This document shows, one piece after another, positions 36,248 to 44,576 of a stretch of 64,000 nt of DNA (its first letter is position 1; every line of letters starts with the position of its first letter). The DNA comes from Candidatus Microbacterium colombiense (GTDB lineage Bacteria; Actinomycetota; Actinomycetes; Actinomycetales; Microbacteriaceae), in assembly GCA_029203165.1 (NCBI GenBank), contig CP119308.1:2852001-2916000 (forward strand). Direction: 5' to 3'. The notes below the pieces were generated by a model that was not told the DNA's origin, ran no database searches, and saw only the letters and a program-made list of their open reading frames with translations. Both the position numbers and the translations under genes were made by a program.

Positions 36248-37211
36248 GGTCACCGACTCCCGCGTCGCGGTCTATCTCGACTTCGACAACATCGTCATCT
36301 CCTGGTACGACCGGGTGCACGGGCGTAACGCCTATGCGAAGGATCGCCAGCGCATCTCCGAGCAGCCGAACGACCCCGAGATCGCCGAGCGGCTCAGCCA
36401 GGCCATGATCGAGGTCGGCGCGATCATCGACTACGCCGCCTCCTTCGGCACCCTGGTACTCACCCGCGCCTACGCTGACTGGTCCTCTCCCGTGAACGCG
36501 GTGTATCGCTCGCAGCTCGTCGCCCGCGCGGTCGATCTTGTGCAGCTCTTCCCCGCCGCCGCCTATGCGAAGAACGGTGCGGACATCCGTCTCGCGGTCG
36601 ACGCGGTGGAGGACATGTTCCGTCTTCCCGATCTCACGCACGTCGTGATCGTCGCGGGCGACAGCGACTACGTGCCGCTCGCGCAGCGCTGCAAGCGTCT
36701 GGGCCGCTACGTGATCGGTGTCGGCGTCGCCGGCTCCACCGCGAAGTCGCTCGCAGCCGCATGCGACGAGTTCGAGGCGTACGACTCGCTCTCCGGTGTC
36801 GTACGCCCGATCAAGGCTGCTCCCCCGGTCGCCACGCCCGTCGTCGAGACACCCGCGGAAGCCACCGCCGACGCAGCGGCCGAGGCGGTCGCCGAAGCGC
36901 CGAAGACCAAGACCCGCTCGCGGGCCAAGGCCAAGCCCGCTGCCGCCAAGGCCGAGCCGCCCAAGCTCGACGAGCAGGAGGAGGCGACCCAGCTGCTCGA
37001 GCGCGCGCTGCGCCTCGGCCACGACAAGGGCGATGCCGACGAGTGGTTGCACAGCTCGGCCGTGAAGACGCACATGCGGCGCATGGATCCGTCATTCAGC
37101 GAGAAGGCGCTCGGATACCGCTCGTTCTCCGACTTCCTGAAGTCGCGCGACTCGATCACCGAGCTCGAGGAGACGGGGCACGAACGCCTCGTGCGCCTGC
37201 GCGAACACTAG
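36240..37211 (+). CDS. NYN-domain ribonuclease-like protein with C-terminal OST-HTH/LOTUS domain
   Basis: The protein has 323 residues. The N-terminal NYN (PIN-like) domain shows the acidic catalytic set: Asp14/Asp16 in YLDFDN, Asp115 and Asp121 around NGADIRLAVD, and Asp141/Asp143 in AGDSDYVPL. An Ala/Pro/Lys-rich linker (about 191-242) joins it to a C-terminal domain (about 246-320) resembling OST-HTH/LOTUS, with FSEKALGYRSFSDFLKS. NYN domains cut RNA and LOTUS domains bind RNA, so a role in RNA turnover is likely. The start overlaps the previous gene by 8 bp and the stop shares CTAG with the convergent MFS gene. Confidence 0.88.
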   Translation: MAEVTDSRVAVYLDFDNIVISWYDRVHGRNAYAKDRQRISEQPNDPEIAERLSQAMIEVGAIIDYAASFGTLVLTRAYADWSSPVNAVYRSQLVARAVDLVQLFPAAAYAKNGADIRLAVDAVEDMFRLPDLTHVVIVAGDSDYVPLAQRCKRLGRYVIGVGVAGSTAKSLAAACDEFEAYDSLSGVVRPIKAAPPVATPVVETPAEATADAAAEAVAEAPKTKTRSRAKAKPAAAKAEPPKLDEQEEATQLLERALRLGHDKGDADEWLHSSAVKTHMRRMDPSFSEKALGYRSFSDFLKSRDSITELEETGHERLVRLREH

Positions 37212-38446
37212 GGCGTCGAGCGCAGGGCCCGCCAGGAGAGCGCGGCGGCGAGCGCCGTGATGATGCCGACGGCCGCGAAGGCGAGACGCGGATCGGTCGC
37301 GTCGGCCAGCGACCCCACCAGGAGCCCGGTCACCACGGTCGACCCGGGCAGCGCCATCGCCCACAGTCCCATCACGCGCCCGCGGATCGGCGCGGGAGTC
37401 GTCAACATGACGTAGGCGTTGGCGCGGGCGATGAACCACATCACGACCGCGCCGACGGCTGCGAGACCGACGAACAGCATCGGCAGCGTCCACGAGACGG
37501 CAGAGAAGATCACGGCTGCGGCCATCGCGACGGCCATGCCGCGCACCTCCGCGCTGCGCGGCATCGTCGGTCCGGTCGCCGAGAAGAAGGCGCCGGGCAG
37601 CGCACCGAGGCCGAAGGCGACGGCGAGCGCGCCATAGGTGCCGCCGTCGCCGCCGAACACGTCGACGACGACGAGCGGGATCACCACCGCGATGTTGTAG
37701 CAGGCGGCCGCGCACACCGCGAGCAACAGGGTGCTGCGGATAGCCGGTGTGCCCATCGCGAAGCGCCACGCGCCTGGCACGCGGACGTCGGTTGTCGCGT
37801 CCGGGGCGGTGTCGGGCGAATCCGCAGAGCGCAGGTGGAGCGAGAGCAGCACGAAGATCGAGGGGATGAACACGACCGCGTTCACGACGAAGCACCAGGC
37901 CGCGTCCGACACCACGAGCAGGATGCCGGCGATCGCGGGCCCCAGCACGCGGGAGCCGTTGATCAGCACCTCGTTCATGCTCACGGCGCTGGTCATCCGC
38001 TCTCGTCCGACGATGTCCATCACCAGCAGCTGCCGCGCGGGGTTGTCGGCGGCGAACGCCAGTCCGTGTGCGAGCGAGAGCGCCGCGAGCATCCAGATCT
38101 CGAGCACTCCCCCGAAGGTGAGCGCCGCCAGCGCTCCGGCGACGAGCATCTGCGCGACAGCGGTGACGAGCAGCACCGACCGGCGTGTGTACCGATCGAC
38201 GAGACCGCCGATGAACGGACCGAGGATCAGCGTGGGCAGCATCATGCACGCCGTGACCGCACCCAGCGCCATGCCGTCGCCCCCGAGCTCGACCACGAGC
38301 CAGGCCATCGCGATCTGCGACGCAGCACCTCCGGTGCCCGACAACAGCTGCGCGATGCTCCAGCGACGGTAGTCGCGGATGCGCATCGCCTGGAACGACC
38401 GGGTCAGCGCCTCGCGCGTGAAACGGTCACGCCACGACGGCATCAA
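37208..38446 (-). CDS. MFS transporter (EntS-like exporter family)
   Basis: The 412-residue protein has about twelve transmembrane helices and the MFS motif LGPFIGGLVDRYTRRSVLLVTAV between helices 2 and 3, as in the EntS/MFS_3 type. It is the last gene of the ROK-linked operon, 9 bp after the first TIM-barrel gene. It could export an aglycone or an unused product of the pathway (inference), or be unrelated. Confidence 0.88.
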   Translation of the reverse strand: MMPSWRDRFTREALTRSFQAMRIRDYRRWSIAQLLSGTGGAASQIAMAWLVVELGGDGMALGAVTACMMLPTLILGPFIGGLVDRYTRRSVLLVTAVAQMLVAGALAALTFGGVLEIWMLAALSLAHGLAFAADNPARQLLVMDIVGRERMTSAVSMNEVLINGSRVLGPAIAGILLVVSDAAWCFVVNAVVFIPSIFVLLSLHLRSADSPDTAPDATTDVRVPGAWRFAMGTPAIRSTLLLAVCAAACYNIAVVIPLVVVDVFGGDGGTYGALAVAFGLGALPGAFFSATGPTMPRSAEVRGMAVAMAAAVIFSAVSWTLPMLFVGLAAVGAVVMWFIARANAYVMLTTPAPIRGRVMGLWAMALPGSTVVTGLLVGSLADATDPRLAFAAVGIITALAAALSWRALRSTP

Positions 38447-38455
38447 CGACGTCCC

Positions 38456-39469
38456 TCACTGATTGCTGAAGGCCGCGTCGAAGGACGCGGTGGGCTTCGG
38501 CCACAGCAGCGACCGCACGAAACCGACGGCCTCGGCAGCACCGTGCAGTCGGTCCATGCCGGCGTCCTCCCACTCGATCGAGATGGGGCCGGTGTAGCCG
38601 ATCGCGTCGAGAGCGCGGAACGAGTCCTCCCACGGCACGTCTCCGTGCCCGGTCGAGACGAAGTCCCAGCCGCGCCGAGGGTCACCCCACGGCAGGTGGG
38701 AGCCGAGCACACCCGCGCGACCGTTCTGCGGACGCATCCGAGTGTCCTTGCAGTCGACGTGGTAGATCCGATCGGCGAAGTCGACGATGAAGCCGACCGG
38801 GTCGATGTTCTGCCACATCATGTGCGAGGGGTCCCAGTTGAAACCGAAGGCTTCGCGGTGGTCGATGGCGTCCAGGGCGCGCACGCTCGACCAGTAGTCG
38901 TAGGCGATCTCCCCCGGGTGCACCTCGTGGGCGAAACGCACGCCCTCGCCGTCGAACACGTCGAGGATCGGGTTCCAGCGGGCGGCGAAGTCCTCGAACC
39001 CGGCCTCGATCGCCGAAGCGGGCACGGGCGGGAACATCGCCACATACGGCCAGATCGACGACCCCGTGAAGCCCACGACCGTGTCGATGTCGAGCTTGCG
39101 GGCCACCCGCGCCGCGCGCTTCATGTCCTCCGCCGCACGCTGCCGCACGCCCTCGGCCTCGCCGTCGCCCCACACGTGGTCGCGCAGGATCGCCCGGTGG
39201 CGGAAGTCGATCGGCGCATCGCACACGGCTTGACCGGCGAGATGGTTCGATATCGCGAAGATCTTCAGCCCGTGACGGTCGAGGATCTCCCGGCGCGATG
39301 CCAGGTACGCGTCATCCTCGTCGGCACGTTGCAGGTCGAGGTGGTCGCCTGATGCCGCCACCTCGAGTCCGTCGTATCCCCACGATGCGGCGAGCCGGGC
39401 CACCTCCTCGAACGGCAGGTCGGCCCACTGCCCCGTGAACAGGGTGACGGGATGCGTGCTGGTCATCAT
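38456..39469 (-). CDS. Sugar phosphate isomerase/epimerase-like TIM barrel (C)
   Basis: The xylose-isomerase-like TIM barrel has 337 residues. Likely metal ligands are visible in order: Glu in AHEVHPGEIAYDY, Asp/His in WDPSHMMW, His in YHVDCKD, and Glu in ISIEWEDAG. It differs from the two neighbouring paralogues and is more like the larger sugar isomerase/epimerase proteins found with glycoside oxidases. It overlaps the next upstream gene by 4 bp. A role in cleaving or epimerising a keto-sugar intermediate is proposed (inference). Confidence 0.86.
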   Translation of the reverse strand: MMTSTHPVTLFTGQWADLPFEEVARLAASWGYDGLEVAASGDHLDLQRADEDDAYLASRREILDRHGLKIFAISNHLAGQAVCDAPIDFRHRAILRDHVWGDGEAEGVRQRAAEDMKRAARVARKLDIDTVVGFTGSSIWPYVAMFPPVPASAIEAGFEDFAARWNPILDVFDGEGVRFAHEVHPGEIAYDYWSSVRALDAIDHREAFGFNWDPSHMMWQNIDPVGFIVDFADRIYHVDCKDTRMRPQNGRAGVLGSHLPWGDPRRGWDFVSTGHGDVPWEDSFRALDAIGYTGPISIEWEDAGMDRLHGAAEAVGFVRSLLWPKPTASFDAAFSNQ

Positions 39470-40425
39470 GCGCCCTTCGGATAGTTCTCCGCGATCCAGG
39501 CCCAGCTGGTCTTCGCGCTGGCGAACGGCTCCATGCTCGGCTTGTCCACCTCGATGATCACATCACCGGCGAAGTCATCCGGCAACCCGGCGAGCGCGTC
39601 GACGATCGGCACGTCCCCGAGTCCGGGCTCGAGGAAGAAGCGCCGACTCATCACGTCGAAGTACGGCGTGTGTGTCGCGCGCGCCTCCGCCGCGATCGCC
39701 AGGTCCATGTCCTTCACGTGCAGGTCGGAGATGCGGTCGGCGTGCGCGGCGACCCACGCCACGACATCCGCCCCGGTCCAGGCCAGGTGCCCGATGTCAG
39801 GCCCCGCGGCGAGGAGAGAAGGCGAGATCGCGTCGAGCACGTATTCGTACTCGTCCTCGGTCTCGACCCAGGTGCCGACGTGGTTGTGGAGCGCTGCCGT
39901 CACGCCCTCGGCCTTCAGCACCTCGGCTGCCTCGCCGATGATGTTCGCGACCCGGTCGAGTCGCGCACGGTCGAAGGCGTGACCGATCGCGGCCGCGTCA
40001 TCGATCCGCGGACGCCCAGGCGCCATATCGGCTGCGAGGAAGACGCGGTCGAGTCCCATGTAGGTCGTCTCCTCGGCCCGGCGGCGGATGCCGTCGAACC
40101 AGCGGAAGTGCGACTCGGCGTCACCGGAGTGGTCGCGGTCGAACTCCTCGGGAAGCCCGATGTGCACGTAGCCGGGCGAGAGCCGGAGCCCCGAGTCCGC
40201 CACGACGCGGGCGTAGCTCTGCAGCGTCTGCGTGGGCAGCACCTCGAGCATCACCGACGAGTATCCGGCCTCGGCGACCTGCCCGAGGATGACGGGCTGC
40301 TTGGGCAGGAAGCTCGACAGATCGAACTCCCATCCCACGCTTCCCGGTTCGCCCGTGGACTCGCCGAGCGAGACCGTGATCCACTGCAGCGTGTTGAGTG
40401 AGAAATGATCCTGTGTCAGCGCCAT
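39466..40425 (-). CDS. IolE-like TIM barrel (B), tandem paralogue
   Basis: The 319-residue protein is a close relative of the adjacent gene (A). Shared motifs include LEVLPTQTLQSYARVV, LHNHVGTWVETEDEYEYVL, DIGHLAW, DLHVKDMD and IIEVDKPSM. The His-Asn-His, Asp-Gly-His, His-Val-Lys-Asp and Glu pattern resembles inosose dehydratase IolE, which removes water from a keto-cyclitol. Function here is unproven; keto-sugar elimination fits the linked oxidoreductases. Confidence 0.86.
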   Translation of the reverse strand: MALTQDHFSLNTLQWITVSLGESTGEPGSVGWEFDLSSFLPKQPVILGQVAEAGYSSVMLEVLPTQTLQSYARVVADSGLRLSPGYVHIGLPEEFDRDHSGDAESHFRWFDGIRRRAEETTYMGLDRVFLAADMAPGRPRIDDAAAIGHAFDRARLDRVANIIGEAAEVLKAEGVTAALHNHVGTWVETEDEYEYVLDAISPSLLAAGPDIGHLAWTGADVVAWVAAHADRISDLHVKDMDLAIAAEARATHTPYFDVMSRRFFLEPGLGDVPIVDALAGLPDDFAGDVIIEVDKPSMEPFASAKTSWAWIAENYPKGA

Positions 40426-40455
40426 CGCTGGGCTCCGTCCTTCGCCGTCTGTCGT

Positions 40456-41403
40456 TCAGGAACCGGTGACGTCGGCGACCCAGGCCGCCGTGTGGCGGGC
40501 GCTCGCCACCGGATCCATGCTCGCCCTGTCCACCTCGATGATGATCCATCCACCGAAGCCGTCGGGCAGTGCCGAGAGGGCGCCGACGATGTCGACCTGT
40601 CCCAGGCCCGGCTCGAGGTAGAGCCCCAGGTCGGTCGCACGCTCGTAGCTGAGCCCCTCGTCGCGGCTGCGGCGGGCCAGGTCCAGGTTCAGGTCCTTGA
40701 CGTGCAGATCCTGCACGCGATCCGCCCACTTCGCGATGGTCTGCGTGGCGTCGATGGCCGCCCATTCCAGGTGGCCGATGTCGAAGGATGCTCCCAACCG
40801 CGAGGCGTCGATGCTGTTCAGCACGTGCTCGTACTCCTGCTCGGTCTCGATCCAGGTGCCGACGTGGTTGTGCAGGCCCGGGCGCACGCCCTCCGCATTC
40901 AGCACGTCGACGGCCTCGTCGATCAGATCCGTGAGCTCATCCAGGCGGTCCTGCGAGAAGTCGTACCCGACGGCCGGCTTCTTCCACCGGATCGCGGTCT
41001 GGTCGACCTCCGCGGCGAGGAAGATGGTCTGCAGACCGAAGTAGTTCGACTCCTCGGCCTTGCGGCGCACCGCGTCGAACCAGTGGATGCGCTCGAACGA
41101 TCCGCGCTCCAGGCGCCCGCCGTGGTCGCTCGCGAGCGGCACCTGCACGTAGCCGGGGGCCAGCTCCAGGCCGGACTCCTTCACCATGGCGGCGTAGTTC
41201 TGCAGCGTCTGGGTGTCGAGGACCTCGAGCATGGTGGCCGAGAACCCGGCATCCCGGATCTCGGCGAGCACCTGCGGGTACTCGGCGACGAACGAGGGAT
41301 CCGCGAAGCGCCACAGGCTCGCACTGTCGAGATCGGTCGGGTCCTCCTTGACGTTGATCCACTGGATCGCGTTGAGCGCGAACTTCAGGTCTTTCATCTG
41401 CAT
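40456..41403 (-). CDS. IolE-like TIM barrel (A), tandem paralogue
   Basis: The 315-residue protein has LEVLDTQTLQNYAAMV, LHNHVGTWIETEQEYEHVL, DIGHLEW, DLHVKDLN and IIEVDRASM, matching paralogue B along its whole length, so the pair arose by tandem duplication. ATG at 41403 is used; a second ATG two codons later is also possible. It lies 17 bp after the permease gene. Probably a metal-dependent dehydratase, isomerase or lyase acting on a keto-sugar. Confidence 0.86.
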   Translation of the reverse strand: MQMKDLKFALNAIQWINVKEDPTDLDSASLWRFADPSFVAEYPQVLAEIRDAGFSATMLEVLDTQTLQNYAAMVKESGLELAPGYVQVPLASDHGGRLERGSFERIHWFDAVRRKAEESNYFGLQTIFLAAEVDQTAIRWKKPAVGYDFSQDRLDELTDLIDEAVDVLNAEGVRPGLHNHVGTWIETEQEYEHVLNSIDASRLGASFDIGHLEWAAIDATQTIAKWADRVQDLHVKDLNLDLARRSRDEGLSYERATDLGLYLEPGLGQVDIVGALSALPDGFGGWIIIEVDRASMDPVASARHTAAWVADVTGS

Positions 41404-41420
41404 GACGGGTCCGTTCGGTT

Positions 41421-42248
41421 CTACTTCAGTCCCGCGGTGGCGACACCCTGGATGAAGTACTTCTGGAGGAAGAGGAAGAGGATGAGGATCGGCAGCAGCA
41501 CGACCACGGCGCCGGCGAGCAGCAGTCCGAAGGAGATCGTGTTGGATGCCTGGGATGCCACGGACAGACCGACCGGGGCCGTGTAGGTGTCCTGCGACTG
41601 GGCGACGACGAGCGGCCAGAGGAAGTTGTTCCACGAGGTGAGGAACGACAGGATCGCCACCGTCGCGAGTCCGGGGCCGGTGAGCGGGAGGAAGATCCGG
41701 AAGAACAGTCGCCCCTCCCCCGCACCGTCCAGGCGCGCGGCCTCCATGAGCTCGAACGGCACACCGTGCGCGAACTGACGCATGATGAACACGCACAGCG
41801 GCAGGATGAGCACGGGAAGGATGATCGCGACGAGCGAGTTCACGAGTCCCATCTGCACGACCACGACGAACTGCGGCACGAACAGCGCCACGTACGGCAC
41901 GATCATCGAGATGATCACGAGCGGGAAGACGAAGTTCTTCCCCCGGAACCGCAGCTTCGCCAGGGCGTAGCCGGCCATCGCGCTGAAGAGCACGTTGCCC
42001 ACGATCGCGACGCCCGAGACGACGAAGCTGTTCATCATGTATGTGCCGAACTCGCGGTCGGCGAACAGTTGGATGTAGTTGTCGATCTGGAAGGACTCAG
42101 GGAACCAGGCCCCCGGGTTGCCCAGGAACTCCGCCTGCGTCTTGAAGGATCCGAAGAACACCCAGACGAAGGGCAGGAGCATGAACACGGTGACGACGGT
42201 GAGGGCTGTGTAGTTCAGCGCCTGACGCGACGGAGACAGAGTCTTCAA
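41421..42248 (-). CDS. Sugar ABC transporter permease, MalG type
   Basis: The 275-residue protein has six transmembrane helices and the EAA-loop motif FELMEAARLDGAGEGRLFF. No ATG fits; TTG at 42248 is chosen because it overlaps the upstream permease stop as TTGA, matching the 4-bp overlaps used throughout the window, and gives the normal MalG length. No ATPase gene is present, so it likely uses a shared MsmK/UgpC-type ATPase encoded elsewhere. Confidence 0.9.
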   Translation of the reverse strand: MKTLSPSRQALNYTALTVVTVFMLLPFVWVFFGSFKTQAEFLGNPGAWFPESFQIDNYIQLFADREFGTYMMNSFVVSGVAIVGNVLFSAMAGYALAKLRFRGKNFVFPLVIISMIVPYVALFVPQFVVVVQMGLVNSLVAIILPVLILPLCVFIMRQFAHGVPFELMEAARLDGAGEGRLFFRIFLPLTGPGLATVAILSFLTSWNNFLWPLVVAQSQDTYTAPVGLSVASQASNTISFGLLLAGAVVVLLPILILFLFLQKYFIQGVATAGLK

Positions 42249-43201
42249 TGTTTCGGCCTCAGCAATCGGAACTGGACGATCGCGACGATGCCCACGAGCA
42301 GGAGGAGCAGGACGGATCCGGCCATCGAGGCCGACACGTTCCCGAATCCGAACTGTTCGTAGACCCAGACCGCGATCGATTTGGTGGAGCCGAGCGGACC
42401 GCCCTTCGTCAGCAGGTACGGCTCCTCGAAGATGTTCAGGAACGACACCGTCATGAGGACGGTGATCAGCAGTGTCGTCGGGCGCAGGAGCGGCAGCGTG
42501 ATCGACCAGAGTCGGCGCCAGGTTCCGGCACCGTCGGTCGCGGCGGCCTCGTAGATCTCCTCCGGCACGGCCTGGAGACCGGCGAGGAACAGGATCATGC
42601 ACGTTCCGGTGGTGCGCCAGACGCCCATGAGGACGACGGTGGTCACGGCCCAGCCGGGCTGCCCCAGCCAGTTCGGCTCCCCGATGCCGAGGTCGCCCAG
42701 CGTGGAGTTCACCGGCCCGGTGATCGAGAACGCGTACTGCCAGATCACTGCCGCCGCCACGATGTTGGTGATGACGGGGATGTACACGGCCGCACGGAAG
42801 AACGTCTTCAGGCGTCGGATGCCGTTGTTGAGCATGAGCGCCAGCGCGAGGCCGAGTCCCATGCTGATCGGAACACACAGCACGACGAACATGATCGTGT
42901 TGAAGAAGGCTCCCTGGAACCCGGGGTTCGCGATGATCTTCGCGAACCCCTCGAATCCGGTGAAGTTGACCCCCAGCGGGTCGCGGATGTCCCGCGCGGT
43001 CATGTCCGTCAGGCTGGCGCCGATGGCCAGGATGGCGGGGATCGCGGTGAAGAGCAGGAAGAGGGCGAGGAACGGGGAGAGGAAGAGCCACGCCGTGGTG
43101 GTCTCCGCCCTGCTCCCCTCGCGCATCTTCCTGGTGCCTCCGGGGCGTCGTCGGGTAGACGCCCCGGAGGTGACCATGGTGCGAGTCGCTGTGGTGGACA
43201 T
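42245..43201 (-). CDS. Sugar ABC transporter permease, MalF type
   Basis: The 318-residue protein has six helices and the motif EEIYEAAATDGAGTWRRLW in the cytoplasmic loop. It follows the binding-protein gene by 8 bp and overlaps the MalG-type gene by 4 bp. It belongs to the carbohydrate uptake transporter-1 family. Confidence 0.92.
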   Translation of the reverse strand: MSTTATRTMVTSGASTRRRPGGTRKMREGSRAETTTAWLFLSPFLALFLLFTAIPAILAIGASLTDMTARDIRDPLGVNFTGFEGFAKIIANPGFQGAFFNTIMFVVLCVPISMGLGLALALMLNNGIRRLKTFFRAAVYIPVITNIVAAAVIWQYAFSITGPVNSTLGDLGIGEPNWLGQPGWAVTTVVLMGVWRTTGTCMILFLAGLQAVPEEIYEAAATDGAGTWRRLWSITLPLLRPTTLLITVLMTVSFLNIFEEPYLLTKGGPLGSTKSIAVWVYEQFGFGNVSASMAGSVLLLLLVGIVAIVQFRLLRPKH

Positions 43202-43209
43202 GGCAGGTG

Positions 43210-44520
43210 TCAGTTACCCATCCCGATCGACTCGGCCTGCTGCTGCGCCGCGTCGAGCGCGTCCTGCGCGGATACTCCGCCGCGGACGACCTTCTCCATC
43301 TGCTCGCCGATGACCGTGCCGACCTGCGTCCAGGTGGAGACCTTGGGCAGGGTGACACCGGTCTCGAGGCCGGCCTGAACGGTCTCCAGGAGGCGGTCAC
43401 CGGTCAGCGCGGGGTCTTCCCACGCCGCCTTGACGGCCGGCATGTTCTTGAAGATCTTGAACCATTCGACCTGGCTCGAGGGCTCCGACATGAAGCGCGT
43501 GAACTTCCACGCGGCATCCTTGTTCTCGGAGTCCGTGGGCACGAACCAGCTGCCGCCGCCGACCGTGGTGGCCGCATCGCCGTCGGGGCCGACCGGCATG
43601 GTCGACAGCGACAGGTTCTCGTCCGCCCAGCCCTCGCCGTTGGCGTCATCGAACCAGCCGACGAACCAGGGGCCACCGTCGATGATCGCCGCGTTCTTGC
43701 CGGTGGACGACCAGGAGACGGTGTCGAGGAACGCCGGGCCGTCCGGCGAGGCGAGCCCGTCCTTGATGAGGCTGGACCAGTACTCCAGCGCTTCGACGTT
43801 CTCCGGAGAGTTGATCGTCCACTCCGACAGGTCGTCGGAGATGAAGCCCCCGCCGTTCTGCTTCGCGAAGGTCAGCAGCTGACGCGCGGTGTAGGCGTCG
43901 TAGGCCGCGTACAGGGCCAGCGGGTACTCGACCCCGGAGTCCTTGAGCTTCTCGCCGAAGGTGCGCAGCCCGTCCCAGTCCTTCGGGGCCTCGGCGCCGG
44001 CGGCCTCGGCCAGATCCGAGCGGTAGATCACCATGTCGGCGTAGGCGTACCACGGCACACCGTAGGCGACGTCGTCGTAGACCGAGTTGTCCCAGATGAC
44101 CTCGAAGAAGTCGTCCTTGTTCACCAGGCCGTCGGGAACCGGGTCGAATCCCCCGGTCGCGATCAACGAGGCCTGCGTCTCGGTGAACGAGTAGATCAGG
44201 TCGGGAACGGTGCCGGCGGTGATCGCCGCGGTCATCTTCGACGCGAACTCCTCGCCGGGGATCTGCGTCATGTTGATCTCGACGTCGGGGTTGTCCTTCT
44301 TGAACTCATCGAACATCTGCGGCAGCTCGGCGCCGTCGGCACCCTCCGTCCAGATCTCGAGCGTGCCGGTCGCAGGCTTGTCGTCGACCGTGGTCGCGTC
44401 TCCGCCGGCGGCGGGCGTGTCAGCGCCGCGTCCGCAGCCGGTCAGCAGCAGTGCGCTGGATGCGACCAGTGCGATTCCGAGCATCGTCGCCCGGCGTCGC
44501 GAGGAAGGGTATGTGTGCAT
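43210..44520 (-). CDS. Family 1 sugar-binding lipoprotein of ABC transporter
   Basis: The protein has 436 residues with a lipoprotein signal and LTGC lipobox (Cys29). The family 1 (SBP_bac_1) fold follows, with the characteristic GTLEIWTEG opening and GGGSWFVPTDSENKDAAWKF. ATG at 44520 is used rather than the ATG three codons earlier because the AGGAG element is well spaced from it and too close to the earlier one. It captures a mono- or oligosaccharide-like ligand for the MalFG-type permeases. Confidence 0.92.
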   Translation of the reverse strand: MHTYPSSRRRATMLGIALVASSALLLTGCGRGADTPAAGGDATTVDDKPATGTLEIWTEGADGAELPQMFDEFKKDNPDVEINMTQIPGEEFASKMTAAITAGTVPDLIYSFTETQASLIATGGFDPVPDGLVNKDDFFEVIWDNSVYDDVAYGVPWYAYADMVIYRSDLAEAAGAEAPKDWDGLRTFGEKLKDSGVEYPLALYAAYDAYTARQLLTFAKQNGGGFISDDLSEWTINSPENVEALEYWSSLIKDGLASPDGPAFLDTVSWSSTGKNAAIIDGGPWFVGWFDDANGEGWADENLSLSTMPVGPDGDAATTVGGGSWFVPTDSENKDAAWKFTRFMSEPSSQVEWFKIFKNMPAVKAAWEDPALTGDRLLETVQAGLETGVTLPKVSTWTQVGTVIGEQMEKVVRGGVSAQDALDAAQQQAESIGMGN

Positions 44521-44576
44521 CGCGATCATCTCCTAGTGGTGTTTTCGGGTAGTGCAGGTCTTCGGGTGGTGCAGAT

